Origin: Gordonia jinghuaiqii
GTDB taxonomy: Bacteria; Actinomycetota; Actinomycetes; Mycobacteriales; Mycobacteriaceae
Length of the DNA stretch: 64,000 nucleotides
Direction: 5' to 3'
NCBI RefSeq assembly: GCF_014041935.1
Contig: NZ_CP059491.1
Location: 4,216,001-4,280,000, forward strand
In this document: piece by piece, positions 10,088 through 17,511 of the stretch
Layout of the letters: the number at the start of each line of letters is the position of its first letter
How positions within the stretch are numbered: the stretch's first letter is position 1
Program-made: the position numbers and the translations under genes
The notes under the pieces: generated by a model
What the model saw: only the letters and a program-made list of their open reading frames with translations
Told to the model about the DNA's origin: nothing
Databases searched by the model: none

Positions 10088-10699
10088 TCATGAACCGGGA
10101 CGGGCCAGCTCCCGTATCGCCGCACCGGCCCAGGTGTCGAGGAACCGCCGCATCTCCTCGCCACTGCGGGACGATGCGGGATCGATCACCATGGATTGCA
10201 GTGTGCGCAGCACGATCTCGGTGATGAGCTCGAGCGCGTCGGCGTCGTAACCCGCCTCGCTCCAGGGCACCTCGAGGCGCTCGACCATCGCCCGTGCGAA
10301 CCGCCGGGCGTCGTCGGATGTGAACCCTCCGACGACCGGGACGCTCAGCTTGTCCGACCGGAGCAGCAATCCGACGTAATCGTCCTGCTCCAGTTCCTCC
10401 AGAACCGCGGCGATCCCCTCGACCAGCGCCGCGTCCGGCCGCTCGATGCCGACCAGGCGCGCCTCGATCCGGGCCAGCAGCCCCTCGACAGCATCGAGCG
10501 CCGTCGCCGACAGGAGTTCCTCGGTGCCCGAGAAATAGCGATACACGGTCTGCCGCGTCACGCCGAGTTCGCGGGCAACGTCGGCGATGCTGGTCGCCGT
10601 ACCGCGGCGGTCGATGGTCGCCCTGGTCGCCGCGAGTATCCGCGACACCGCTTCGGCGTCGTTGACCGGCACGCGGCCACCCCAACCATGAGTTCGCAT
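10088..10699 (-). CDS. TetR-family regulator divergent from a CYP125-like gene
   Basis: 203 residues. The N-terminal HTH reads TATSIADVARELGVTRQTVYRYFSGTEELL (residues about 34-63), a typical TetR DNA-binding helix set. The helical C-terminal ligand domain resembles no regulator I can name; it lacks KstR and KstR2 signatures. The start at 10699 gives MRTHGWGG; a downstream GTG is possible. It faces the P450 gene at 10821 across about 120 bases with two dyad elements, so local control of that P450 is inferred. The ligand may be a steroid or its CoA ester. Confidence 0.85.
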   Translation of the reverse strand: MRTHGWGGRVPVNDAEAVSRILAATRATIDRRGTATSIADVARELGVTRQTVYRYFSGTEELLSATALDAVEGLLARIEARLVGIERPDAALVEGIAAVLEELEQDDYVGLLLRSDKLSVPVVGGFTSDDARRFARAMVERLEVPWSEAGYDADALELITEIVLRTLQSMVIDPASSRSGEEMRRFLDTWAGAAIRELARPGS

Positions 10700-10735
10700 C
10701 AGTTGTCGAGCCTACCGCCGGCCCGCCGCGGGCAG

Positions 10736-10764
10736 ACCATACGCTCAGGTTCATGATGTATGGT
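10736..10764. promoter_or_regulatory. Candidate TetR operator (7-bp dyad)
   Basis: ACCATAC (10736-10742) and GTATGGT (10758-10764) form an inverted repeat around a 15-base spacer in the divergent regulator/P450 gap. Confidence 0.45.
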
Positions 10765-10783
10765 GTGGTGACCGGGCACACAT

Positions 10784-10794
10784 ACCAGTCTGGT
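10784..10794. promoter_or_regulatory. Candidate TetR operator, ACCAGTCTGGT
   Basis: A perfect 5-bp-arm palindrome with one central base, 27 bases before the P450 start. Such CCAG/CTGG dyads are common for TetR regulators. Inferred. Confidence 0.45.
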
Positions 10795-10820
10795 GCGCCC
10801 GTCGACGGAAGAGGTTGGAC

Positions 10821-12062
10821 ATGACGGCATCCGCAGGGGTCTGCCCGTTCAGCGAGGGCTTCGACTTCACCAACCCCGACCTGCTGGAGCAGGGCATGCC
10901 GATCAAGGAGTTCGCCGAGCTCCGGCGCACCGCACCGGTCTGGTGGAATGCGCAGCCCCCGGGGACGTCCGGCTTCACCGACGGCGGGTTCTGGGTCATC
11001 TCCCGGCACGCCGACGTCCGCGACATCTCCAGGAACAGCCGGTTGTGGTCGACCAACGCCAAGGGAGCCATTCTCCGTCTGCCCGACTACGTGACCCCCG
11101 AGCAGATCGAGTTCACCAAAGCACTCCTGATCAATCACGATCCACCGGAGCACACACGTCTGCGAAAGATCGTGTCGCGCATCTTCACTCCGCGATCCGT
11201 CGCGATCCTCAAGGAGAAGCTGGCCGATTCGGCACACGCCATCGTCGAGGCGGCCGCCGCGAAAGACGGCGGCAACTTCGTCGACGACGTCGCCATCCAT
11301 CTACCGCTGCAAGCAATCCTGGACCTCGTCGGCATTCCCCACGCGGACCGCGAACGGATCTCCCTGCTCGTCGATGCGACCATCAACAACGACGACCCCG
11401 ACCAGACCATCGACCCGGCGACGGCCAACGCCGAACTCCTCGGTTACGCCTACACGATGGCCGAGGAGCGTCGGAAGAACCCCACCGACGACATCATCAC
11501 CACGCTGATCCAGGCAGACATCGACGGCGAGGCGATGACCGAGATCGAGTTCGGTTTCTTCATCATCCTGCTCATCACCGCGGGCAACGAGACCACGCGC
11601 AACGCGACGTCTCACGGCATGAATGCCTTCCTCGATCACCCCGCCGCATGGGACCTCTACAAACGCGACCGGCCGGCGACCGCGATCGAGGAGATCCTGC
11701 GCTGGTCCACTCCCGTCCACGGATTCCAGCGGACCGCGTTGTCCGACACCCGCATCGGCGACGTCGACATCGCCGCCGGACAGCGCGTCGGGTTGTTCTA
11801 CAGCTCCGCCAACTTCGACGAGGACGTCTTCGACGACCCGTTCAGCTTCGACATCACGCGGGACCCCAACCCGCACCTGTCCTTCGGCGGCAACGGCGCC
11901 CATTTCTGCATCGGCGCCAACCTCGCCCGCCTCGAACTCAGCCTGATCTTCAATGCCATCGCCGACACCCTGCCCGACATCTCGCGGGCCGGCGAGATCC
12001 GCCGCGTGCGTTCTGGCTGGCTGAACGGGGTCAAGCAGCTCGACGTCGCCTACCACGGCTGA
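10821..12062 (+). CDS. Second CYP125-family cytochrome P450
   Basis: 413 residues, very similar in layout to the P450 at 6626-7945 (FDFTNPDLLEQGMP, PVWWNAQPPG, NHDPPEHTRLRKI, AGNETTRNA, EEILRWSTPVHGFQRTAL, haem loop FGGNGAHFCIG with Cys near residue 363). It differs near the substrate-entry region, where GKGGGFHDGG becomes GTSGFTDGG. The ATG at 10821 has a GGAAGAGG site 6 bases upstream. No KstR box is seen upstream; the divergent TetR gene is the likely controller. A sterol or steroid-acid side-chain hydroxylase is inferred, perhaps with different substrate preference or inducer from the first copy. Confidence 0.88.
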   Translation: MTASAGVCPFSEGFDFTNPDLLEQGMPIKEFAELRRTAPVWWNAQPPGTSGFTDGGFWVISRHADVRDISRNSRLWSTNAKGAILRLPDYVTPEQIEFTKALLINHDPPEHTRLRKIVSRIFTPRSVAILKEKLADSAHAIVEAAAAKDGGNFVDDVAIHLPLQAILDLVGIPHADRERISLLVDATINNDDPDQTIDPATANAELLGYAYTMAEERRKNPTDDIITTLIQADIDGEAMTEIEFGFFIILLITAGNETTRNATSHGMNAFLDHPAAWDLYKRDRPATAIEEILRWSTPVHGFQRTALSDTRIGDVDIAAGQRVGLFYSSANFDEDVFDDPFSFDITRDPNPHLSFGGNGAHFCIGANLARLELSLIFNAIADTLPDISRAGEIRRVRSGWLNGVKQLDVAYHG

Positions 12063-12078
12063 GTGAACACCGAGTCCC

Positions 12079-12516
12079 TCACCCGGCCCGCGCGTCGTGG
12101 CGCGCCCGGTTCTCGAGGACCTCATCCATGTGAGACTCGGCCCACGCCTTCATGATCCGCATGACCTCGTGCAGTGACAGACCCAGTTCGGTCAGCTCAT
12201 AGGTCACGGTGACCGGGACGGTCGGCGTGACCGTGCGTGTGAGCAGCCCGTCTCGTTCGAGAGAACGCAGCGTCTGCGTCAGCATCTTCTCGCTGACACC
12301 GGCAAGGCGCCGCAACAACTCCGAATACCGCATGGCACACGGACCATCGCCGTGTTCGACGCCAGACGGCCCACCTCCGCCCAGCGCGGCGAGGATCAAC
12401 GCGACCCATTTGTCCGAGATTCGATCGAGCAGCCGGCGACTCGGGCATTCGGCGAGGAACGCGTCATAGTCCGCGCGCGCCCGGGCGCGCTTCTGCGCAG
12501 CGGTTTCGGTGGGCAT
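12079..12516 (-). CDS. HxlR-family winged-helix regulator
   Basis: 145 residues: ECPSRRLLDRISDKWVALILAALGGG, then MRYSELLRRLAGVSEKMLTQTLRSLERDGLLTRTV and YELTELGLSLHEVMRIMKAWAE, the standard HxlR pattern including the N-terminal Cys often used for redox or aldehyde sensing. The ATG at 12516 has GGAAGGA 7-8 bases upstream; a longer frame has no site. It is divergent from an oxidoreductase across a perfect 20-bp palindrome at 12540-12559. Likely autoregulated repressor of that neighbour. Inducer unknown. Confidence 0.9.
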   Translation of the reverse strand: MPTETAAQKRARARADYDAFLAECPSRRLLDRISDKWVALILAALGGGGPSGVEHGDGPCAMRYSELLRRLAGVSEKMLTQTLRSLERDGLLTRTVTPTVPVTVTYELTELGLSLHEVMRIMKAWAESHMDEVLENRARHDARAG

Positions 12517-12539
12517 ACCGGCATCCTTCCGCGGTGGGT

Positions 12540-12559
12540 TACGCACTTCGAAGTGCGTA
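12540..12559. promoter_or_regulatory. Perfect 20-bp palindrome, HxlR operator
   Basis: TACGCACTTCGAAGTGCGTA lies 24 bases upstream of the HxlR start, between it and the divergent oxidoreductase. Position and symmetry make it the probable operator for both. Confidence 0.7.
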
Positions 12560-12643
12560 CTTCCCTGTGGAGAGTTACCACACCATAGTGGAGCCTGCAG
12601 CAGGTGAGCGCAAGAGTTCGCCGCCACCAGAGGGAGTCAGTCC

Positions 12644-13558
12644 ATGAGCACCAACACCTTTCGCGCGGCGGTCGTCCGCGCCCCGTCGGGACCCGATTCG
12701 ATCGAGATCCTCGACCTTCCCACCCGCGCTCCCGGGCGCGGCGAGGCCCGGATCGCGGTGGCGGCAGCATCGATCAACCCCGTCGACCTCGCGGTGGCCG
12801 GAGGGGTCTTCCACCAGCGCGGAGTGATCCCACCGGGACGGCAAGCGGGGCTCGGCTGGGACTTCGCCGGCACGGTCATCGAATCGGGCCCCGGCACCGG
12901 CGTCGAACCCGGCGCTCGTGTGGCCGGTGTCGTGACCGGGTTCGACCGCGAGATCGGCGCCTACGCCGACGAAGTGGTCATCGGCGCCTCTGAGTTCGCC
13001 GTCGTGCCGGAGGCGCTGGATCTCGTTGCGGCATCCACCATCCCGATCAACGGGCTCGCCGCGGCCCAGATGTTGGACCTGCTCGGCGCCCCCACCCCGG
13101 AATCGAACCGACTGCTCGTGACCGGGGCCGCCGGGGTCGTCGGCGGGTACCTGCTCGCGCTCGCCGGCGAGCGCGGCTGGCAGGTCACCGGCCTCGCCCG
13201 GGCCGACGACGAGGCCTTCGTCCGGGGGCTCGGTGCCGCGTTCACGACCTCGCCGGACCACCGATGGGATGCGGTGGCCGACGGGGCCGCGATGCAGAGC
13301 ACCGGTCTCGCCCTGGTGCGCGACGGCGGGAGATTCGTGGGCGTTCAGCCCGGGGCGGCCCCGCAACCCGAGCGCGGTATCTCGGTGCACACGGTCGTGG
13401 CGCACGCCGACGGCCGTCTCGGGGACCTACTCGAACGCGCCGCGGCCGGCGCCCTCCCCATCAGGGTGCATGCGACGGTGCCGCTCGACCGGGTCGCCGA
13501 CGCGCAGAAGGAAGCCGCCAAGCCCGGCGTCCGCGGACGTGTGGTTCTCCTGCCCTGA
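12644..13558 (+). CDS. Zinc-free MDR-type NADP-dependent oxidoreductase (quinone reductase-like)
   Basis: 304 residues of the medium-chain dehydrogenase/reductase family: GroES-like N-terminal part (SINPVDLAVAGGVF near residue 45, GWDFAGTVIESG near 75), Rossmann part with VTGAAGVVGGYLLALAGERG near residue 165, and C-terminal GVRGRVVLLP. No structural zinc Cys cluster is visible. Such enzymes reduce quinones or alpha,beta-unsaturated carbonyls with NADPH. It is paired divergently with the HxlR regulator, the common arrangement for electrophile-inducible reductases. The start at 12644 follows AGAGGGAG. Substrate unknown. Confidence 0.85.
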   Translation: MSTNTFRAAVVRAPSGPDSIEILDLPTRAPGRGEARIAVAAASINPVDLAVAGGVFHQRGVIPPGRQAGLGWDFAGTVIESGPGTGVEPGARVAGVVTGFDREIGAYADEVVIGASEFAVVPEALDLVAASTIPINGLAAAQMLDLLGAPTPESNRLLVTGAAGVVGGYLLALAGERGWQVTGLARADDEAFVRGLGAAFTTSPDHRWDAVADGAAMQSTGLALVRDGGRFVGVQPGAAPQPERGISVHTVVAHADGRLGDLLERAAAGALPIRVHATVPLDRVADAQKEAAKPGVRGRVVLLP

Positions 13559-13603
13559 GACGCCGAGCCGGCGTACCTCCTAGCCGACGCGGCGCTCGGC
13601 GTC
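13559..13603. terminator. Hairpin between the oxidoreductase and fadD genes
   Basis: GACGCCGAGC (13559-13568) pairs with GCTCGGCGTC (13594-13603). The right arm lies inside the last codons of the ligase. Convergent genes; moderate support. Confidence 0.45.
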
Positions 13604-15226
13604 GGCCCAGTACTGGGCGCGCAGCGCCTTCTTGTCCGGTTTTCCGAGGGCGGTCAGCGGCAGCGACTCGGTGAAGATCACCCGTTTCGGCGACTGCACC
13701 GCACCCTTGCGATCCTTGACGGTCTGCTGGATCTCGGCGGTGATCGTCGCTTTCGCGGCATCGTCGGCAGCGGCGTCGGCGCGCAGGACGACGATGGCCG
13801 TCACCGCCTCGCCCCACTTCTCGTCGGGGACGCCGATGACACCGACCTGCCCGACCGCCGGATGTTCGGCGACGACGTCCTCGACCTCACGCGGGAACAC
13901 GTTGAACCCACCGGTGACGATCATGTCCTTGGTGCGGTCGACGATGAACCAGAAGCCGTCCTCGTCCTCGCGGGCCACGTCGCCGGTGCGCAGCCACCCG
14001 TCGCGGAAGGTGTCCGCGGTCTGCTCCGGCAGGCCGAGGTAACCACCGGCGAGAAGCGGCCCGGCGACGCAGATCTCACCGGGCTCCCCCTGCGCGACGG
14101 GCTTGTCGTCGGGCCCGAGCAGTGCGGTGCGCAGGAACGCCGACGGTCGCCCACAGCTGCTCAGGCGGCGCTGGTCCTCACCCGGCCCCGGATGATCGTC
14201 CTTGGCCAGGTAACTGATCACCATCGGCGCCTCGGACTGTCCGTAGTACTGCGCGAAGATCGGGCCGAATCGTTCGATGGCCTCGGCGAGCCGCACGGGA
14301 TTGATCGGGGACGCACCGTAATACACGGTTTCGAGGGACGACAGGTCGCGTGTGCGGGAATCGGGATGGTCCATCAGCGCGTACAACATCGACGGCACCA
14401 GCATCGTGGCGGTGATCTTCTGCTCCTCGATGGTGCGCAGCACCTCCGCCGGATCGAATTTCGAGAGCACCACCATCGATCCGCCCTTCATCAGGGTCGG
14501 CACGAAGAACGCCGCACCCGCATGCGACAGCGGGGTGCAGAGCAGGAACCGCGGGTGCTCCGGCCACTCCCATTCGGCGAGCTGGATCTGGGTCATCGTC
14601 GACATCGCCCGCGCCGTTCCGATGACGCCCTTGGGTTTTCCGGTCGTGCCACCGGTGTAGGTGATCGAGACGACGTGGTCGGGCGAGAGGTGCGCCGAGA
14701 CAAGGGGTTTGGGTTCGTATGCCTCGGCCTCGGCGATCACGTCGCGCGCCTGGGCGGCCAGTTGCTCGGGCACCGGGCCGAGTGTGAGCACCTGCTTGAG
14801 TCCGGGCACCCGCTCGAGCAGGGCCGCGGCGCGCTCGACGAACATCGGCACCGGATCGATGATGAGCGTCGAGACCCCGGCGTCGGCGAGCACATAGGCG
14901 TGGTCGTCGAGGGAGCCCAGGGGGTGCAGCGCGGTGCGCCGCCACCCCTGCGTCTGACCGGCACCGATCACGAACAGGACCTCGGGCCGGTTGAGCGCCA
15001 GCAGGCCGACCGCGGTGCCGGTACCCGCACCCAGCCCCTCGAAGGCCTGGATGTAGCGACTGATCGACGCGGCCATCTGACCACCGGTCATCTCGGTGTC
15101 GCCCAGCGAGAGCACCGTGCGATCGGCGTGCCGGCGCAGCGCGGCGACCATGAGGTCACCCATATGCGTGCCCCCGCGGAGGTGATCGAAGTCGGTCGGT
15201 GCGGTCGTCGTACCCTCGTTCGTCAT
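13580..15226 (-). CDS. Acyl-CoA ligase (FadD type) under KstR boxes
   Basis: 548 residues of ANL superfamily. P-loop YTGGTTGKPKG (about residue 192), YGQSEAP (A5) near 330, GWLRTGDVAREDEDGFWFIVDRTKDMI (A7/A8) near 410, and the catalytic Lys near the C-terminus in LPLTALGKPDKKAL. It activates a carboxylic acid to its CoA thioester. Two KstR-type palindromes lie just upstream (15238, 15294), so the substrate is probably a sterol side-chain or steroid acid. It does not look like FadD3, which is elsewhere in this window, nor FadD19 as recalled. Its 3' end overlaps the stem of a hairpin (13559-13603). Confidence 0.88.
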   Translation of the reverse strand: MTNEGTTTAPTDFDHLRGGTHMGDLMVAALRRHADRTVLSLGDTEMTGGQMAASISRYIQAFEGLGAGTGTAVGLLALNRPEVLFVIGAGQTQGWRRTALHPLGSLDDHAYVLADAGVSTLIIDPVPMFVERAAALLERVPGLKQVLTLGPVPEQLAAQARDVIAEAEAYEPKPLVSAHLSPDHVVSITYTGGTTGKPKGVIGTARAMSTMTQIQLAEWEWPEHPRFLLCTPLSHAGAAFFVPTLMKGGSMVVLSKFDPAEVLRTIEEQKITATMLVPSMLYALMDHPDSRTRDLSSLETVYYGASPINPVRLAEAIERFGPIFAQYYGQSEAPMVISYLAKDDHPGPGEDQRRLSSCGRPSAFLRTALLGPDDKPVAQGEPGEICVAGPLLAGGYLGLPEQTADTFRDGWLRTGDVAREDEDGFWFIVDRTKDMIVTGGFNVFPREVEDVVAEHPAVGQVGVIGVPDEKWGEAVTAIVVLRADAAADDAAKATITAEIQQTVKDRKGAVQSPKRVIFTESLPLTALGKPDKKALRAQYWADAERRVG

Positions 15227-15237
15227 GCCACTCAGAC

Positions 15238-15251
15238 TAGGACGTGTTCCA
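15238..15251. promoter_or_regulatory. KstR-like box (ligase-proximal)
   Basis: TAGGACGTGTTCCA has one mismatch (GAC for AAC) to the KstR consensus and lies 12 bases upstream of the ligase start. Confidence 0.6.
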
Positions 15252-15293
15252 TCTTCAGGGAAGAATGTCCACCAAAATGACGGAATCCGAGAG

Positions 15294-15307
15294 TAGAACG
15301 TGTTCTA
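15294..15307. promoter_or_regulatory. KstR box (ligase-distal), perfect
   Basis: TAGAACGTGTTCTA matches the KstR consensus exactly, 56 bases from the preceding box, between the ligase and the divergent GNAT-fusion gene. Confidence 0.85.
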
Positions 15308-15384
15308 TTCGGGCACGTCGGGCGCACCGCTTCGACGCCGCAGGGCCGACGACGCACCGCCGGTGCGTGACCTAGGATCGAACC

Positions 15385-16041
15385 ATGACTGATCTTGACC
15401 TCGCCACCGCCCGCCGTGACATCGCCGACGCACTCCTCACCGCGCTGGAGCGCCGCCATGAGGTTCTCGATGCGATCGTCGAGGCGGAGAATCACGACGA
15501 GGCGGTCGCCGCGATCGTCGAACTGCTCGGCAAGTCGACACTCGGGGCCGAGGCGATCCTGGACATGAAGCTCGACCAGCTGACCAAGGACGACCGCCGC
15601 AAGAACCAGGCCGAGCTCGACGACCTCAACAGTGCGCTGACCTTCACACTTGCCGAACGCCCGGCCAGCAGCGGCGACACCCTCAACCTGCGTCTGTTCG
15701 ACCCGGCAACCGACGCCGAACTGTTCTCCGCGCGCACCGACGAGGTGGGTACCGCCGGAGACGGCTCCGGTGCACCCGCCGGAGATGTCGCCTCCGAGAT
15801 CAGCGCCGCCAATGACCGCGTCGACGCGGAGGAGGCCGTGTGGCTCGTCGCAGTCGAGGGCGACTCCAAGGTGGGGTTCGTCTTCGGTGAGCTCAAGGAC
15901 GGCGAGGTCGACCTGCGGATCTGGATCCACCCGCAGTTCCGCAAGTCCGGATACGGTACCGCCGCACTGCGCAAGGCGCGCTCGGAGATGGCCGCCTACT
16001 TCCCCGGCGTACCCATGGTCGTCCGCGCCCCGAGCGCATAA
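15385..16041 (+). CDS. GyrA-tail-like / GNAT acetyltransferase fusion protein
   Basis: 218 residues in two parts. Residues 20-85 (LDAIVEAENHDEAVAAIVEL, then GAEAILDMKLDQLTKDDRRK) resemble the coiled-coil dimer-gate region of DNA gyrase subunit A, whose signature is ILDM.L..LT. Residues 100-218 look like a GNAT fold, with LVAVEGDSKVGFVFGEL, LRIWIHPQFRKSGYGTAALRKA (an RxxGxG acetyl-CoA motif near residue 190) and a short tail. The linker (residues 125-145) is Gly/Ala/Asp-rich. Function unknown: the gyrase-like part may only be a dimerisation coil. It stands alone between a KstR-boxed gene and a strong hairpin. Confidence 0.7.
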   Translation: MTDLDLATARRDIADALLTALERRHEVLDAIVEAENHDEAVAAIVELLGKSTLGAEAILDMKLDQLTKDDRRKNQAELDDLNSALTFTLAERPASSGDTLNLRLFDPATDAELFSARTDEVGTAGDGSGAPAGDVASEISAANDRVDAEEAVWLVAVEGDSKVGFVFGELKDGEVDLRIWIHPQFRKSGYGTAALRKARSEMAAYFPGVPMVVRAPSA

Positions 16042-16045
16042 ACTT

Positions 16046-16099
16046 CCACAGACGGACGAACTCACCGCCCCGAGGGGTGGTGAGTTCGTCCGTTTGTGG
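16046..16099. terminator. Long bidirectional hairpin after the GNAT-fusion gene
   Basis: A 21-bp stem with one mismatch (CCACAGACGGACGAACTCACC region, 16046-16066, with 16079-16099) and a 12-base GC loop separates convergent genes. Confidence 0.75.
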
Positions 16100-16115
16100 A
16101 GGGTGTGCGGGCAAC

Positions 16116-16493
16116 TCAGGCGGACATCGGACGTGGCAGGCCGAACCGCGCCACGATCGCCCGGATCCGGTTGTCCTCGTCGACGACGAAAGTCTCCGAG
16201 ACCGGCGCGCCCAGACGTAACGCCTTCGGGCGCACATGCACCACGTATCGCGTTGTGACGCTGTGCCCGTCGGCGGTCGCGGTGAAGTCCGAGATCCGGT
16301 GGATGAGGCGGAACTGAGGGCCACGCGCGAGACTCCGGGCGATGTGGGAGCCGTTACGGCCGGTCCGTACGCCCAACTCGACGCGGGTGCAGTCGGGATG
16401 CAACCGCACTCCCGACGAATCGTGGCTCACCAGGGCGTCGACATATGCCCGGGCCGCCGCGATCCGTTCGGCAGCCTGATCGTCAGTGGACAT
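16116..16493 (-). CDS. Small NTF2-like protein of unknown function
   Basis: 125 residues: an N-terminal helix AAERIAAARAYVDALVSHDSS, then a strand set (VRLHPDCTRVELGVRTGRNG, DFTATADGHSVTTRYVVHV, PVSETFVVDEDNRIRAIVARFG) fitting a SnoaL/NTF2-like or DUF8021-type cone. No catalytic residues can be assigned. It follows the SDR gene at 16509-17405 after 15 bases and is probably in its operon, so it falls under the KstR2 box at 18321. A role in hydrindane or steroid metabolism is suggested only by context. Confidence 0.65.
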   Translation of the reverse strand: MSTDDQAAERIAAARAYVDALVSHDSSGVRLHPDCTRVELGVRTGRNGSHIARSLARGPQFRLIHRISDFTATADGHSVTTRYVVHVRPKALRLGAPVSETFVVDEDNRIRAIVARFGLPRPMSA

Positions 16494-16508
16494 GGTCGGC
16501 CGCCGAGA

Positions 16509-17405
16509 TCACCGGGCGCCGTAAACCGGCATCGGGACCGGCGCCTTGGCCAGGATCTCCTCGACGACCGGTCCGAGCTCGGCGGCCTCCCAGCGGGAAC
16601 CCTTGTCGCGCTCGACGCTTCGCTGCCAGCCGTCGGTGACCGAGATCTTACCGCCCTCCACCTCGAAGACCCGTCCGGTGACCGACGCCGACTCCGGCGA
16701 ACCCAGCCAGACCACGAGCGGGGAGATGTTGGCCGGGTCCATCGCGTCGAACGAACCGTCTGCCGGGGCGGCCATCTGCGCGGCCATCGCGTCACCGGCG
16801 CCCATCGTCATCTGCGTGCGGGCCGCGGGAGCGATCGCGTTGACGGTCACACCGTAGGAACCCAGTTCGGCGGCCGCCTGGATGGTGAGGGCGGAGATAC
16901 CGGCCTTGGCCGCGACGTAATTGCCCTGCCCCACCGAGCCGTACAGACCGGCGCCCGAGCTGGTGTTGATGATGCGTGCCTGCGGGGTCTGCCCGGCCTT
17001 GGCCTGTGCGCGCCAGTGCGCGGCCGCATGCCGCAGGCCGACGAAATGCCCCTTGAGGTGCACCCGGATGACCGCGTCCCACTCCTCCTCGGACAGCGAC
17101 ACCAGCATGCGGTCCCGTACGAAGCCCGCGTTGTTGACCAGGACGTCGAGCCGGCCGAACGCGCTCAGTGCGGTCTCGACCATCGCGCCGCCCGACTCCC
17201 AGTCGGCGACGTCGCCGACCGATGCCACGGCCTCGCCGCCGGCGGCGACGATCTCGTCGACGACCTGGGCAGCCGAATCCTCGGCGTAGTCGTTGACGAC
17301 CACTTTGGCCCCGTCCGCGGCGAACGCGAGGGCGTGCGCGCGTCCGATGCCCTGCCCTGCGCCGGTCACGATGACGACGCGACCCTCGTTCAACTTGTCA
17401 CTCAA
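16509..17405 (-). CDS. Short-chain dehydrogenase/reductase, Rv3548c-like
   Basis: 298 residues of classical SDR: cofactor loop VTGAGQGIGRAHALAFAADG (about residue 12), NNAG at about 95, catalytic Ser in INTSSGAGLYG and the YxxxK of QGNYVAAKAG near residue 170. The N-terminal style resembles the SDR half of peroxisomal multifunctional enzyme 2 (hydroxyacyl-CoA dehydrogenase). TTG 17405 is chosen because AAAGGA precedes it at good spacing and the codons upstream are repetitive low-complexity sequence. In the KstR2 regulon position of Rv3548c; probably oxidises a hydroxyacyl-CoA intermediate of ring C/D breakdown. Confidence 0.82.
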   Translation of the reverse strand: MSDKLNEGRVVIVTGAGQGIGRAHALAFAADGAKVVVNDYAEDSAAQVVDEIVAAGGEAVASVGDVADWESGGAMVETALSAFGRLDVLVNNAGFVRDRMLVSLSEEEWDAVIRVHLKGHFVGLRHAAAHWRAQAKAGQTPQARIINTSSGAGLYGSVGQGNYVAAKAGISALTIQAAAELGSYGVTVNAIAPAARTQMTMGAGDAMAAQMAAPADGSFDAMDPANISPLVVWLGSPESASVTGRVFEVEGGKISVTDGWQRSVERDKGSRWEAAELGPVVEEILAKAPVPMPVYGAR

Positions 17406-17444
17406 AGCTTTTCCTTTCGAACTGCACGAAACGTGAAACCCGGG

Positions 17445-17508
17445 AACTCGAGACCTGAGGCTTCGAGACCTGGGGGCTTCGAGACCTGGGGAACTCAAAA
17501 CCTGGGGG
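17445..17508. repeat. Four imperfect 16-17-bp tandem repeats
   Basis: Units of the form [AA/CT]TCGAGACCTGGGG run in direct repeat at 17445, 17461, 17477 and 17492 in the gap between the two SDR genes, just upstream of the TTG-start SDR. Confidence 0.75.
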
Positions 17509-17511
17509 AAT

